Of a stretch of DNA of 64,000 nt, positions 41,607 to 53,429 are shown one piece after another (position 1 is the first letter of the stretch; the number at the start of each line of letters is the position of its first letter). The DNA comes from Phragmites australis (lineage: Eukaryota; Streptophyta; Magnoliopsida; Poales; Poaceae). The notes beneath the pieces are model-generated. The model did not search any database and was not told the DNA's origin. It saw only the letters and a program-made list of their open reading frames with translations. The stretch is from contig NC_084927.1 in assembly GCF_958298935.1 (NCBI RefSeq), positions 33,794,501 through 33,858,500 on the forward strand, in the 5' to 3' direction. The translations under genes and the position numbers were made by a program.

Positions 41607-44600
41607 CAGATAATATAGGGTATGTGTGAATATGAGCGATACAAGTATGATATGATAAAAAATAAATAAATAAGTATTATCGGTCGATATAAAATAGACA
41701 CATGACTGAGTGGCACCGTACGACGTGTTGATGGCTATATTTATGATTTCTTAAGTTGACTCGTACTGACACGGGCGATCGTGCGCAATGAACATATCAC
41801 TACGTGACGCGACGCACGATAAGACTGAGTTACATCTCTAAACGTGGGGCTAAAGTTCCCCCACATGCTAAGCATTAATAGGTCTTTCGCATTTATTGGA
41901 ATTTTTCATGGCTGCGTGATCCCAGTCACGGTAACAAGTTAAGCCTGCTTCCCAGAATCAGACTATTATCTAACACATTATGCGTACGTGGTACGGACGT
42001 ACTGTGGTAGGCTGGTAGCTTGTACAAGTGGGTAGTGGCTAGCTAGTGTAGCCTAGCCAGCATGCACGTCTTGTTCTATTTGCCACAGCATGTGTCGCCG
42101 TCTGGCAAGCAGCGAGCGAGTTGAGCCGCCGTCAATGCCAATGGATAGCAACCTGCGAAGCTCCGGGCCATTAGCTTATTTGCCACCGGTGACCTCGGGT
42201 GACATACTATTTGCCAACTTACTCTAAGTGCATATACTTAGGGGATCCGGTATGTTAGCCTCAATAATAATTACCATTTTCTAAAGATGACGAATGAATA
42301 AATATTCCATGAAGCTTCATATGTTAAACGTCGGTGAACTGTATCGACACAATAGCATCTGGGTCGCACGGGAAGGCCCAAACAAAGGCGAGGGCTGAGC
42401 ATGCAGCGGCGGCGGTTACAGAACACATCAGGGATTTCATGACGGTTTGTCACGTGGCAACGTGAGACTAAGTCCAGTCTGGTTACCTATATAGCTTAAT
42501 CTGGTTCGTAGTGAGTTAGGCTCATTTAAGCTAGCCTGAATGTATATAGTCCTATTTATTTGATTGGTTCTATATGTTTATTTTGATCTAGAAGTGTCAG
42601 GATGCTATTTATTTTGCATGAATATACTCTACAGTACTTAATTTATCGTATTAAATCTTAATCTAATTTAAAATATACTAATATGAGTTAATACTCACTA
42701 ATTATATGTTAATTATGTTATTAGCGTAGCCTGCCTCGAAGAGAAACGCGGATTAAATTCGTTTCCTAGAAACCAACCTGTAACAGTGATTTTACATCCG
42801 ATGAGTCTAATCAAACGAGCCGCGCAGACAATCAAATACCATGTCCCTGCATGCGGTAAGCTTGACCGGCCCCATCCAGGTACCAAACACGCCCTAACGC
42901 TTCGGCGCCCGTCAATCACCGGGACCCAGCCCGGCGTCTTTTGGCGAGTTTCTGCGCCACGAGCGGTGCTGCCGGTGGGTGACCGCGAACGGACGCGGGC
43001 GCGGGCGCGGGCCACCCGATCATGTGACGCGCTAAAAGCCGAGGAGGGTTGGGGTGGGTAGCTGGTTGTTTGCTTGGTGCCGGATTACTTGGTTTGGTAG
43101 GATCGGATGAGCTGGGGATCGAGTGGAGGCCGGTGCGCCTGTCCCCGGCCGGCCCGCGCGCGCCCGTCGTACTGCGTACGTCGCTGCTGCCAACGCGCCG
43201 ACAATCCGGCCAGCTTCAAGTACCGGCCGGTCAAAAGCTTTCCAACTCTTGTACTACTAAGGACGGAAGAAAACGATAGCGTTGCTAAGTTTGTACGTAT
43301 GAATGGCGAGCGTCCTGTATACTTGTGTAAGTAAAGATTAATAAAAGGATATGAAAAAAGCCACGTGGTTAAGCATGTACGCCTAGATCCAGTTAAACCG
43401 TAGCAAGCAGGCATGCAGATCAGGGGATTAAGGGTTAGCTTCTTGATTGCCATCTTTTGTCGGGTTGCATACTTGCATTGGCTAAGCTATTCCATCCGTA
43501 CGAGGGAGTCCTTTCACTGCGAATATGCAGTGGTCCAGAGCAGAGCACGGGCAATCTTATCTCGTTGGCACGGAGCCATCGACGTCCCACGGCCACACGA
43601 CTACACGAGCGCTCCTCAGACCAAACTCAAACATACAAATACGAGTAGCTTTTCCAACCGAAGAAAAGCCCGTGCACGCACAGCGTCATGCAGCGTGCTA
43701 CTACACTGACCTTGCTTCCCGTGCTCGCTGCGTGATACTCCCAGGGACAAAATTTCACGAGCAACGACCGCTGCCTGCACTGAGCTGATGCCATGCTACC
43801 CGACATGAATGGAGTAATTCTTCGAGTCAACGAAACACAAAGCAGACAACCTATCTTGTCTTGTGAAAAGTAATAGTGCACGGCCAATGATTCTGGCGTG
43901 CATACGTGTTAAAGTACTCAGATCGAACTGAAAGTCTGAAACATACAAATACGAGTATCGTCGAAGCAAGCCTGTTCCTCTAAACCATGCTCCACCACGC
44001 CCTACGAAAGCTCACATAGTCACATGCCAGCCATAATGCAGAGTTTACAGTGGGGATCAATCACGAGTTCGCAACAACAGTATGTGGCAGTACGAATTTG
44101 AATCATCATTTGATGATGCCTTTCCCAAGATCTCGAGTACAGTACAGGCTGTTTACGTGTCACGTGTCCATGGTGCCAACACACAGTAACAAAAAAAACG
44201 TGGGCCCGAACCTGGCTCATTTGTTCTCTCAAGTTAAGCCCAGGCCCAGGAGCGGACCACCGTAGGGACAAGCAGAGGTGACCGGTCGTCCTAGATCTCT
44301 GGGCTGAACCTAGAGTACACTGCTTATTAGCTTAACCTAATTTGCCCCTTGTGGGCTCGAGTTGTCTAACCTAGGCATTTAGTCTTTTGCAACCCGAGTG
44401 GTCCACGCTGCAACGTACTCCTAAGACCGAGCATGACAATAGTCAGCAGGTGGCGGCAACGGCGCGACAAGGCATGATAGTGCCCATTTGTGGTCCGCTG
44501 ACAGCCGATCCATCTGATGCACTGGCAACCTGCTCCTTGAGTGGCCAATCTAGTCCGACGTCCCGTATCCACGACCTCGTTCTCCCATGAGGCGGTGAGG

Positions 44601-45605
44601 GCATGATCCCTGTGAGGCCGTGATCTCGTTCGCTAGAGCCCCAAGCAGGTGACGTTGGCATGACGCCGATCCATCGATTGCCCTATGACGATGGAGAGGA
44701 GCTCACACACTGCGCTACCCAATGTCATCTGATCCCGTGCACCTAATGTCCTGTCCTCCCCCACCAACGTTGGGATGATAAGTTCCCTCAAATCATAATC
44801 GGCGCAGTGCAGTATTGATTGCCAAATTTAGAGTTATAGACATCTAGTCATTTGTGATGAGTTTTGTATTGATATGTTGTTTTATAACTGTGTATGCTTG
44901 ATTCCTCATGTTATTTTGTTTGTTGTATGTACTATTTGTTATTAACATCTGAATTCATATATTTTTTTCTTGTAAGACATTTACTGGATTCTCTGAAGTT
45001 TTGAGGCCATATAATGAGTAGTTTACTGGATTCTCTGAAGTTTTGAGGCCATATAATGAGTAATTCAAGCATTTTGAGTCCATATTAATAAAATTTATTG
45101 TCTTTATGTCATGTTCCATATTTTTGCTATTTTTTATATAAACCCTATAAAATTAAATTTGATTTAAATAATTAATTGTATTGAACGTCAAGTGTATCAT
45201 GCGCTTTTAATTTCAAATGTGAAACCTCACCCCTGCTACAGAAAATTCCTGAGTCTGCCAATGCGCAGGCCCTAAGTCCCTGACCGGTTGGCCTAGGCCG
45301 AAGAGAGCCCCATGAGTCCGCTGCCCTTTTTTAGAAGAGGGGATAAACCCTCATTTTTTCCATAACAAAAGTTGTCGCTGGCAGCTCACGCCACTTGCAT
45401 AGCCAATCTGACTCACGCTGCCCCCTTAGGACCAGTCTGTCAGTTCCTGTCTCTAAGTGCATCTTCAACTGTTAGAACCCCTAGCTTTTAGACAAGAGAT
45501 AGTTCTAAATTTGAAACTGGTCTATCTTACTATCTTTTATTTGTGAGTAGAAAAATAAAAAATGATAAAATTCGTATATTTTTTAAAAATATAATTTTTT
45601 ATATA
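41273..45605. other. Intergenic, no gene seen
   Basis: 41.33-41.85 kb has dispersed GTACGACACGAACACG-type words and a TAGAGATGTAACTCAG-like end, suggesting another decayed hAT relative. 42.7-43.3 kb and 43.4-44.7 kb contain overlapping ORFs in GC-rich DNA without domains. A 42-bp unit is repeated twice at 44980-45062. No splice-consistent gene was found. Confidence 0.4.
44980..45062. repeat. Two-copy 42-bp tandem repeat
   Basis: The unit beginning TTTACTGGATTCTCTGAAG and ending ATAATGAGTA occurs at 44980-45021 and again at 45022-45062 with essentially no difference, so the duplication is recent or an assembly/slippage product. Confidence 0.9.
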
Positions 45606-45859
45606 CTCCATCCGATTACAAATGTAGGTCGTTTTAGACTTATGCATAAGGATTAAGAAAATAGATCAAATGACCTTATTGTCTTTTATTTATTCTGTAT
45701 GAAAAAGATAACTAATTTATTTGTGAGAGTGATAGCATTTATTAAACAAGAGCAAGAAATGAAATAAAAGAGAAAAAAATACATAGAAATTTGAGAATAA
45801 TTTATATTTAGAGAATAGTTAAGAAGGATAAAACAATATATATTTGTAATCAAAGGGAG
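45606..45859. mobile_element. Stowaway MITE
   Basis: A 254-bp element from CTCCATCCGATTACAAATG to its inverse ATTTGTAATCAAAGGGAG, flanked by TA (45604-45605 and 45860-45861). Typical Stowaway length and ends; no coding. Confidence 0.85.
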
Positions 45860-46137
45860 TAAGAGCTAGGATAACAGTTGGACACACCTAAACTCACCTG
45901 CGCACAGTTTTACAGACATATGGACCCAATCTGTCAGTGGCCACCATCCCTGAATAGTGTAGTTAATTGCAGAGAGGCAACTGGAAAATAGTGATTTGGT
46001 ACGGTACCAGTCTCCCTCTGCCTATCTTCACTGTTTTTTTTGCCTCCCATGATGCGTAGGTGTAGCTGTGGGCTCAAAGATGGAAAAATATTTGTTGGAG
46101 AGGAGGAGGCCATCCAAGCGTTCAGTTTAAATGACTC

Positions 46138-46405
46138 AGGGTCTATTTGTTTGGTTTATGTTTTTAGCTTTTTTTTAAAAAAATTTGTGCTCTCAATTTG
46201 TTTGAAAAACTATTTTTAGAAATAGGTTGTTAATTTTTATAATAATTTTTAGCTTTTTAACATATTTATTAGTTTTAATTTATTTTTCTCAGAAGCAATC
46301 TTGTAGCTTCTCCAAAACTACTTCTTCAAAATACTATTTATTTTAGCTTTTAGCTTATGACAGTAATAAAAAATAGAAATAAAAATAGGAAATAAATAGG
46401 ACCTA
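46138..46405. mobile_element. Candidate MITE with GGTCTATTTGTTT ends
   Basis: The left end GGGTCTATTTGTTTGG and the right end AAATAAATAGGACCT are inverted and enclose about 265 bp of AT-rich DNA. Immediately downstream a unit containing GAGAAGTGATCAGAAACAAG is tandemly duplicated (46405-46470). Confidence 0.5.
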
Positions 46406-46470
46406 AGAGAAGTGATCAGAAACAAGCTTCCAAACGGTCTGAGAGAAGTGATCAGAAACAAGCTTCCAAA

Positions 46471-48421
46471 CTACAGAAAAAATAAAATAAAAAAGCCGGG
46501 AACCAAGAAAAATACCCAGATGCGTCATGGTTGCTAGTCAGCTAGGCATGTCAAGAAAATCCAAGCAGCAAGTTAAAAATAGGAGGACAACAATTAACTG
46601 AAGTTACAACTACGTAGTACATCTAGGTGCCCGATTTTACCTCCTAGAGATTTACCCGTCGAACACCCTACCCGTCGAACACCTTTACCTAACGCTGATT
46701 GCTTTATTCAGATTCTACTAGTAATATGGATTATAGAGGAGGGAGATGTTGATGTGACTTACAAGTAATAATTTTTTTATTTTTTTATCTTCAAGAGTTA
46801 ATATTTGCTCATATTTTCTCTATAAAATATAGAAAATCTTACTAATTATGACATAAAAAAGTATACTCTTCCAATTAAAAAATATCAATTATCTCCGACC
46901 ATTAAAGAGCCCTTAGTCACTACTTGCAATCGATCTGAGTTTATCAACTGGTCGATCCAGCCCGTTTCTCCAAGCAAGCCGCAGGTGGTGAGAGGACAGG
47001 CTGGAAGTCGACGGCAAGTCCCGTCAACTGATCGAGCATGGGCTGGGCGCTGAAGCGGGGGCCACTCACGTGTCGCAAAGCGACCGAGCAAACGTACGCG
47101 ACTGCGCAACAGCGCAATGAAAGGGATGCGACGTGTTGGTTGGGATCGTCTTGTCATCTCGCGTCGGCTGGTACGCTGCCGCCGATGCGCCGACAGCCTC
47201 CGCGCTGGCCCCATCAACGGGACAACGTCCTTCACCGGGGTTGGTAAAGATGGCCCGTGCTCGGAAGGCTACAAGTAATACTGCTACGGTCGACTAATAA
47301 ACCCTACGGACCGTTCTGAAGTGTGTGTGCTTGTCGTGATGTCGTAATCCAGAAGCCGGACCTCCTCCTCCTCCTGCTGCGCTGCTCAGCTGTTCATGTT
47401 TGATGTATCGTCTGGCCGTCGCACGTTGCACGCAATCCGATTCGATGTTGGGACACTCATTGAGCGGTAAGTAGGTGGTAGATTAGACCACGAACCAAAT
47501 GCACCAGTAAGGTTTTTTTAAAGAATCGTGAGTCTAACCGTCCTAAGAGCCAAACATAAAGATCAGGATATAGCAAGAGTCTTATTAAGTTAATATGTTT
47601 CTTTATTCGAATTTATTCTTTCATGAACAAAAGTGGTTTTTTAAGGAAAACTGCCAATCTTCAATCTCCCTTAGGACAGAGTTACACTTTATTAATGTCA
47701 TGCACCATATTGGCTATATCGGACACGATATGTGTAACACGTTTTTTCGTCGAGTTCGTTATGATGGTCTGGACGTTGCCACGTTGGGCTTGGAGCTCAC
47801 GACTGAATCGAATTTGCCTGTCCTGTTAAGAGACTATCAAGTGAGCTGTTGCAGTAGAAATAGTGGGCCAATAAAGTGATTATCTGGTTAAGTGGGCTTT
47901 TAGTAAGTTAAGTGTCTCCAAATTGACCTTACAACTCGAGATGGGCTTGGGTGATTTACAGGGAAAACCTAAGCCTTGTATTTCTCGAGAAACTCTAGAC
48001 CTTATGTTGGGCTGCAATGTGTAAGCAAAGGTAGAGAAGAACTGAACGACATTCAGCTAGCACAAACCCAAGCCTGAGAACAAAGTATACAAGCGACGGA
48101 AAAAAGCATTAAAATTCATCGAAAGGAGGGCAAAAGCAAAGCCACGAAGCATAACAAGGAGTACTTATTCACTTACGACTAAATTGTAAAAGACAGTCCA
48201 CATGAATCCTTATTCCACATAGTAGCTCCATCAAAACCAGAATCAAATCACATCAAAAACATGTCCCAGAAAATCACAGATCATGGTATCGCACGAGAAG
48301 TCAAAGCAACATCTACCCAAGATACCCAGTCGATTGGTAAATATTGAAATCTCCTGTTGACACTGTTGTAGCGCTATCGCCTAGCGTACATCTTAACACA
48401 TTACGGTGCAGATTTTGGAAG
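46471..48421. other. Intergenic, no gene seen
   Basis: 46.9-47.3 kb is a short GC-rich patch open on both strands without domains. The rest is AT-rich. The last few hundred bases are probably the former 3' UTR of the EF-hand-like pseudogene. Confidence 0.35.
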
Positions 48422-49486
48422 TCAGTCGACGCCCTCGGCGGATTTCTGGATGAGCACGACACCCAGGGTGATGGCAGAGGCATAGAGGGCGTTGGGCACC
48501 CTGCGCACCACCTTGTCGACGCCGAGGACGCCCTCTTGGTCGCCATGGCTAGCGCGGACGCGACGACTAGTGTGATGGCGAGCTTCATATTGATCGAGCA
48601 CAGCGAGTCCGCGGTTAGCTTCCAAATGAACTCGGCGAACTCCCGGTCCAGGAGCCCATCCAGGTTGACATCATACTCCTGCATGTTTCAAGAACCAAGC
48701 CTATAAAACACTCAAAAGTTACCTGCAGTAGCTAAATCAATGGGGAATTTGAGAAGAAAAATATTTGCTTTCATTGCACACCACTGACTCCCTGGAAACA
48801 GGGAGTATTGTGCTATTTCTGAATTCTAGGATGCATCCTAGCAAGGCTTAGTACGCCATAAAAGAAAATGCACAGTTGTCCTCAGTATTCTAAAAAAATA
48901 CACCATAATAAGGTAACTAAAGTACTAAATACAGAAACCAAGAAAACTTTGTTTTCAGTATTAGGAACAGCTGGAAGAACACAATATTCAATCGGATATT
49001 AGGAACAGCTGGAAGAACACAATATTCAATCGGCCAAACTGGAAAAAAAATTAACGGAAGGAAGGGAAGGGAATATTGTGATTACATTCATCATGGCCTT
49101 GAGCTTCTCCTTGGATAGGGGGTCGTGGTGCGGCCCAGGTAAGTACTTGTTGATGTCACTGCCCCTAATAAGAGGGGGAAACTAATCAGAAATAGCTGAT
49201 TGTAGAGTATTAGAAGATGTAGGATTCTTTCGGCTGCTCTACTTGTAGACGCAGAGGATGGTGATGTAGACCTCCTCCTTGTCGCGCTCCTTGGTGTCCT
49301 TTGTGAGACGGTCAAACACCTAGTACGTGATCTTCCTCACCCGCCGCTCCTTCCACCGCCTCCTAACACCGATTCGATTCGTCTTTCATTTCCAGGAACT
49401 CATCTATTCCTGAATTCGGATCAATTCCCGAGAAGAGGCGAATCGATCGAGGAGAATGAAGAAGGGTCGGGTACCTTGGAGTTCAT
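48422..49486 (-). pseudogene. EF-hand-like protein gene, copy A, inactivated
   Basis: Four exons matching the neighbouring copy B in order and phase: 49486-49475 (MNSK), 49349-49243, 49158-49086 (73 nt, as in copy B) and 48678-48422. The last exon starts EYDVNLDGLLD, a recognisable EF-hand loop one residue shorter than canonical, followed by KLAITLVVASALAMATKR and, in another frame, GVLGVDKVVRRVPNALYAS. Two lesions are visible. An in-frame TAG at 49322-49320 sits where the family has Glu (ITY-stop-VFD). A frameshift at about 48529-48538 separates MATKR from GVLGVDKVV. Splice sites remain usable. A (GA)14 tract (49526-49553) lies upstream in the former leader. It is most likely a pseudogene of a tandem pair. 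Confidence 0.75.
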
Positions 49487-49525
49487 CTTGGAGAGACACC
49501 CAAGCTTGCCCTATTGCCGATGGTG

Positions 49526-49553
<28 letters not shown>
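49526..49553. repeat. (GA)14 microsatellite
   Basis: Perfect GA tract about 40 bp upstream of the start codon of copy A, in the position of a 5' leader or core promoter, where GA/CT repeats are common in plants. Confidence 0.95.
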
Positions 49554-49557
<4 letters not shown>

Positions 49558-49959
49558 TGGTTTATCCCTAATCTAATTCCTTGGTCTATGCCCCTCTTCT
49601 CGTGGGAATTTGATGGTTTCTACGAAGCTTATGTCGTGGGTACCTAAAATGTGTTACCTAGAGACGCACCCAATTGTGCACAGGGCTAACATAACATAAA
49701 TAACACCAGAAATTCTTATAAAAAAGGGGGAAAGAGATACATTGGACGTAAAAGGTATTTTAGTTGGTGGAAAAGTTAAGCTCAAACCCAAAATATACAA
49801 AATCAAATCTTTACTGCTAGTATACAACCAAGCATGATGTTGATTGTTTAACGGCACGTGCAAATGAAGAAATTTTCAATGAGCAGATCCTTACCTGAAC
49901 TAGGACTGTTATTATGCTTGCATATCTGCATAGCTCTTCTTTGGTGTAGAATAAATTTA

Positions 49960-51000
49960 TTCTGAATTTTATGTGACTATTTTCCTGGAAGCATATGAAG
50001 CCTCAAATTCAGAACTTTGTGTCCTCTTGTGTTGTCTGTCAGCAAGCAAAGCCTGACCGTGCTGGGTACCCAGGGTTGCTCCAGCCTCTTCCCGTTCCAC
50101 ATCAGTCATAGCAAGTAATTCTATGGATTTCATCGAAGGCTTGCCTCGGTTTGGGGCTGTAGATTGCATACTTGTGGTGGTGGACAAATTCTCCCGTTAT
50201 GCTCACCTTTTGCCATTGTTTCATCCCTTCACAGCTCCCAAGGTGGCCAAGGTATTCCTAGACAACATCTATAAACTACATGGGATGCCCAATGCTATGA
50301 TTTCGGATAGGGACAAGATTTTTACGAGTGTGTTTTGGTAAGAGCTCTTCCGGTTGACTGGCACGAAGTTGAAAATGAGCATTGCGTACCATCCGCAAAC
50401 CGATGGCCAAACAGAGCGTGTTAATCGGTGCTTAGAGACATTTCTTCGCTGTTTTGTCAGTGCTTGTCCCAGTAAGTGGAGTTCTTGGCTGTCCTTAGAA
50501 GAGTATTGGTACAATACATGCCATAATTTAGCTGTCGGACGATCGCCCTTTGAAGTATTATATGGCTTTCCACCAAGGCATTTTTGCATTGATCCTGCAG
50601 TGACAAGTACAACACGTGATTTGGAAGAATGGCTTATCCATCCATCCCGTCTTTCATGTTTCATAGCTCAAGAAGGCCGTGGGAGCTAAACATGTTTTGT
50701 TGGAGGAGCTTTCGGAGGATCAACAAGGTCTGCAAATTCCACTCCATGGTCCGGAATGGACGAGTTAGTTAGCGAGTGGGCCATAGACCAGCTGTACTGG
50801 TGAAGGTATAATCCGGACGAGACCTGAGAGGAGAGGCATGGAAAATATTGTAGACACTTGACTTCTTCCCCAATCTAATTCCTCTCTTCTCCATCTCTCT
50901 GTTCTTCCATTCTTCCTTCCTGTGCTATTGCTGATGCCTCTGTTACTATCTGAAACTCTGATCCTTCCTCTGTTGCGTCCCGGTTGCTAACACAAACATA
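49960..51000 (+). mobile_element. Ty3/gypsy retrotransposon integrase fragment and probable LTR remnant
   Basis: The plus strand encodes an H2C2-finger relic (SCVVCQQAKPDRAGYPG, near 50020), then the integrase core: MDFIEGLP, CILVVVDKFSRYAHLLP, MISDRDKIF, and YHPQTDGQTERVNR containing the DDE glutamate. The core is interrupted by a TAA at about 50339 and ends near 50690 without RNase H or protease. 50800-51000 has CT-rich LTR-like sequence. It is a 5'-truncated, dead fragment lying between EF-hand copies A and B. Confidence 0.8.
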
Positions 51001-51279
51001 CTTGTTACTCTGGGCCAACAAAAAGGCAATATGTTAAGCCTAGAAACTATCCTGTATTAAGAACGAACGTCATCACAGTCTGTGGGATTACAACGGTTAT
51101 TTCCCAGCCATTTTTACATATGTGCCATTCAGATGCCAGTCACCTGTAACTTTAAGTACATCATTCTCTATCAGACTTTCAGCCTATCACACAGCAGCAA
51201 GCAATGTGAGTATATCCCTGAGCCAGTAGTGTGCATCAAGGCGAAACCTCCAGCACCTTGAGCGATTCAGGTGACTGGT

Positions 51280-53420
51280 TCATTCCCTCTGCCTGCCCAC
51301 CCGGACGTCCTGCAGGAGCATGAGCCCGATGGAGAAGACGGTGGCGAGCAACGACGTGGGTACCTTCTCTACCGCGCCCCTAATCCTCGGCACCTGCATG
51401 CCAGCTTTCTTGGCCGTTACGGCAAGCAACGGTGCACCCATGATTGAGACTGCGGCCTTGTTCACGAAGACGAGGCGCAAGTCCTTCTCGACCCACGTCA
51501 AGATCAGCTCCTGGAACTCCGTGAATGATATGCCATTCTTGGCGAGGTACTCCTGCAGTTGCAGTCAGAGAGAACAAGCAGCAAATAAGTTGTTGAACAC
51601 ATTGCACCTCGACGATGCGACGAATATAGCTTCGCTCCATCACCCCGCTCGCAGCCGGCAACAGCACCTGACGGAGCACCACCCACCTCCCGGCTGTGGT
51701 CCTGTCTCAAATTTTTCTCTCGAGCATAATCTAATGGATAGGTGGAGAATATACATGGTGGCGTGGGGGGGGGGGGGGGGGTTAGGATTCTAATGGGCCA
51801 GTATGAACGGTGGATCTCATTTGGGACACGCTTCCGGACGGCCCAATTTGGATGGGCGAACGAGCCTAAGCTTTCGTCTGCCAACCAAACCTAAGCTTTC
51901 GTCTTGCACATGACTTGCAGTTAAGCAGGGTGATAATTGCCTCCGACTGTTTTACAGTGATCCGGGATATTCATCAAGATTGCAGAGAAGTGCATAGCAC
52001 AATTGTCCGGGAGATAAAGAGAAGGCAAATTAACTTTGAAGAGATCCAAGTCAAGCATGAATACAGAGAGAACAACTTCGAAGCTCACAATATTGCTAGG
52101 AGTGTGTTGAATTTTGGCATTGGGCACCATGTCTGGTTTATGTAGCCTCTGCGTTTCGCCAATGTAAGAATATTTATTAATCAGTAAAAGAGACTGAGCC
52201 TTTCCTCTCTCAAAAAAAAGTAGCACTAGGTGGTACAACGACAATATTTTACACGCTTCATAATCTTCAACGCCTGAGAACGAGATGCAACAATCAATAA
52301 CGCGAGCGGGATTAGAGGATGGGTTGATTGAGGGACTTCTTTGTCGTCGGACTTAGAAAAGGTCATAGGGAGGGAGGGAGGCCCGGCGGAAGACGACCGG
52401 TGAGTGGTGTTTGGGCGGGATGAGCGGAGATGGCTCGACAGAGTCGGGTTAGCACAGTGGTGGGCGGTGGTGGAAGCGTCGTTAGAGATGGGTGGAGTGG
52501 AGGGAGGCGAGTGAGCAAGCAGGGTTATGAGCCAACGGGTGGTTGAAGACAGAGAAGAGTATGGGAGGTGGACAATTAACGGCTCACAAATGTTGCCTGA
52601 AAAAATTGAAAAAACAGCATCTTTAGTTTAGCATCGCCCATATTTTTATCATAAATCTAATTGGTGGTTCTCTACAGGCGTACACAACAACTGCTCCTGC
52701 CGTCCTCCCCTCGCTGGGCTGCCGCGCCGCCCGCCGGAGCGCGGCGGCCATCGGACGACCGGTACGTTGTATAATCACCAATCCACTATGTTAAAGAAGA
52801 AGAAAATTTGCTCCGAGCCGTACCTTCATTTTGTCAGCGACGGTCTTCATGTTGGGAGGTTCCTTGTGAGGGCCGATCAATTGCTTGTTGATTGAACTGA
52901 CGAAACGTGTAACCGAGACGAGGAAGCGACGTCAGTACAGACAGAATGGCATAAACGTTCTGCATTTTTTTTAAAAGATTTTCGAGATTTCTCTCCCAGC
53001 TTTCCATCAAGGACACCGTCCGAAAACAAAAATAGACGGTCCTGTATTGAAAGCATTAAGCAATGTGATATCTCACTTGTAAACAATGAGGGTGGCGACG
53101 TGGAGGGAGTTGACGTCGAGGAGGTTCGTGTTCTTGTCGGCCAAGTCGTTGAAGACTTCCCGGCAAATTCTTTCGACGTCCAACTTGCCTGCAAGCGGCA
53201 TACATCATCAGACTATACACGATGGATTGGCGAATTCGTCTCTCAGCCATTATCATCAGGAAATGATCTATCTCTTAAAATTTCACCAAAACGAGCAGAA
53301 AAAGAGAAGGGAGGAGAAAAGCAAAAGATTGCAGAAGCGGTGAGGCGAATTGCGTGTGCAAGGGAAGGAAACGCGGCTACCGCGTGCTCTGTCCCAGGCG
53401 CGGCCGAAGAAGTTAGACAT
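51280..53420 (-). CDS. EF-hand-like protein, copy B; open but loop residues lost
   Basis: Four exons join in frame: 53420-53381 (MSNFFGRAWDRAR), 53188-53077 (KLDVERICREVFNDLADKN), 52896-52824 (SINKQLIGPHKEPPN), 51552-51280, giving 165 aa. Exon phases equal those of copy A from the second junction on. The position of the EF-hand loop in copy A (DVNLDGLLD) reads LAKNGISFTEF here, so calcium-ligand side chains are largely missing. The C-terminal half has two hydrophobic segments (MGAPLLAVTA and LLATVFSIGLMLL), which suggests membrane association. Family members in grasses are annotated as EF-hand proteins of unknown role. Intron 3 is 1.27 kb and contains an antisense LINE fragment and a dispersed GC-rich repeat. 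I infer expression is possible but unproven. Confidence 0.7.
51765..51781. repeat. Poly-G run of 17
   Basis: Homopolymer within intron 3 of EF-hand copy B; prone to sequencing or assembly length error. Confidence 0.9.
51905..52220 (+). mobile_element. LINE (L1-type) 3' fragment encoding an RNase H-like domain
   Basis: The plus-strand open frame contains IIASDCFTVIRDIHQDC and NNFEAHNIARSVLNFGIGHH, the RVT_3/RNase H-like signature found at the C-terminus of many plant non-LTR retroelement proteins. The sequence then ends in a short 3' UTR and an A-rich tail (CAAAAAAAAG, near 52212). It is 5'-truncated and antisense to EF-hand copy B, within its third intron. Confidence 0.7.
52245..52650. repeat. 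Dispersed GC-rich repeat, copy 1 (uninterrupted)
   Basis: Shares ACGCTTC-TAATCTTCA, GAGATGCA and the junction TCGGACTTAGAAAAGGT with 60199-60950, followed by a G-rich, non-coding body (GGTGGGCGGTGGTGG). It lies in the last intron of EF-hand copy B. The family is unidentified. Confidence 0.5.
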
Positions 53421-53429
53421 TGTTTGTCC

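Noticed and set aside
52877..53194. 105-codon minus-strand ORF as the start of EF-hand copy B
   Set aside because: It is the wrong frame of exon 2. The spliced frame giving KLDVERICREVF matches copy A in structure and phase.
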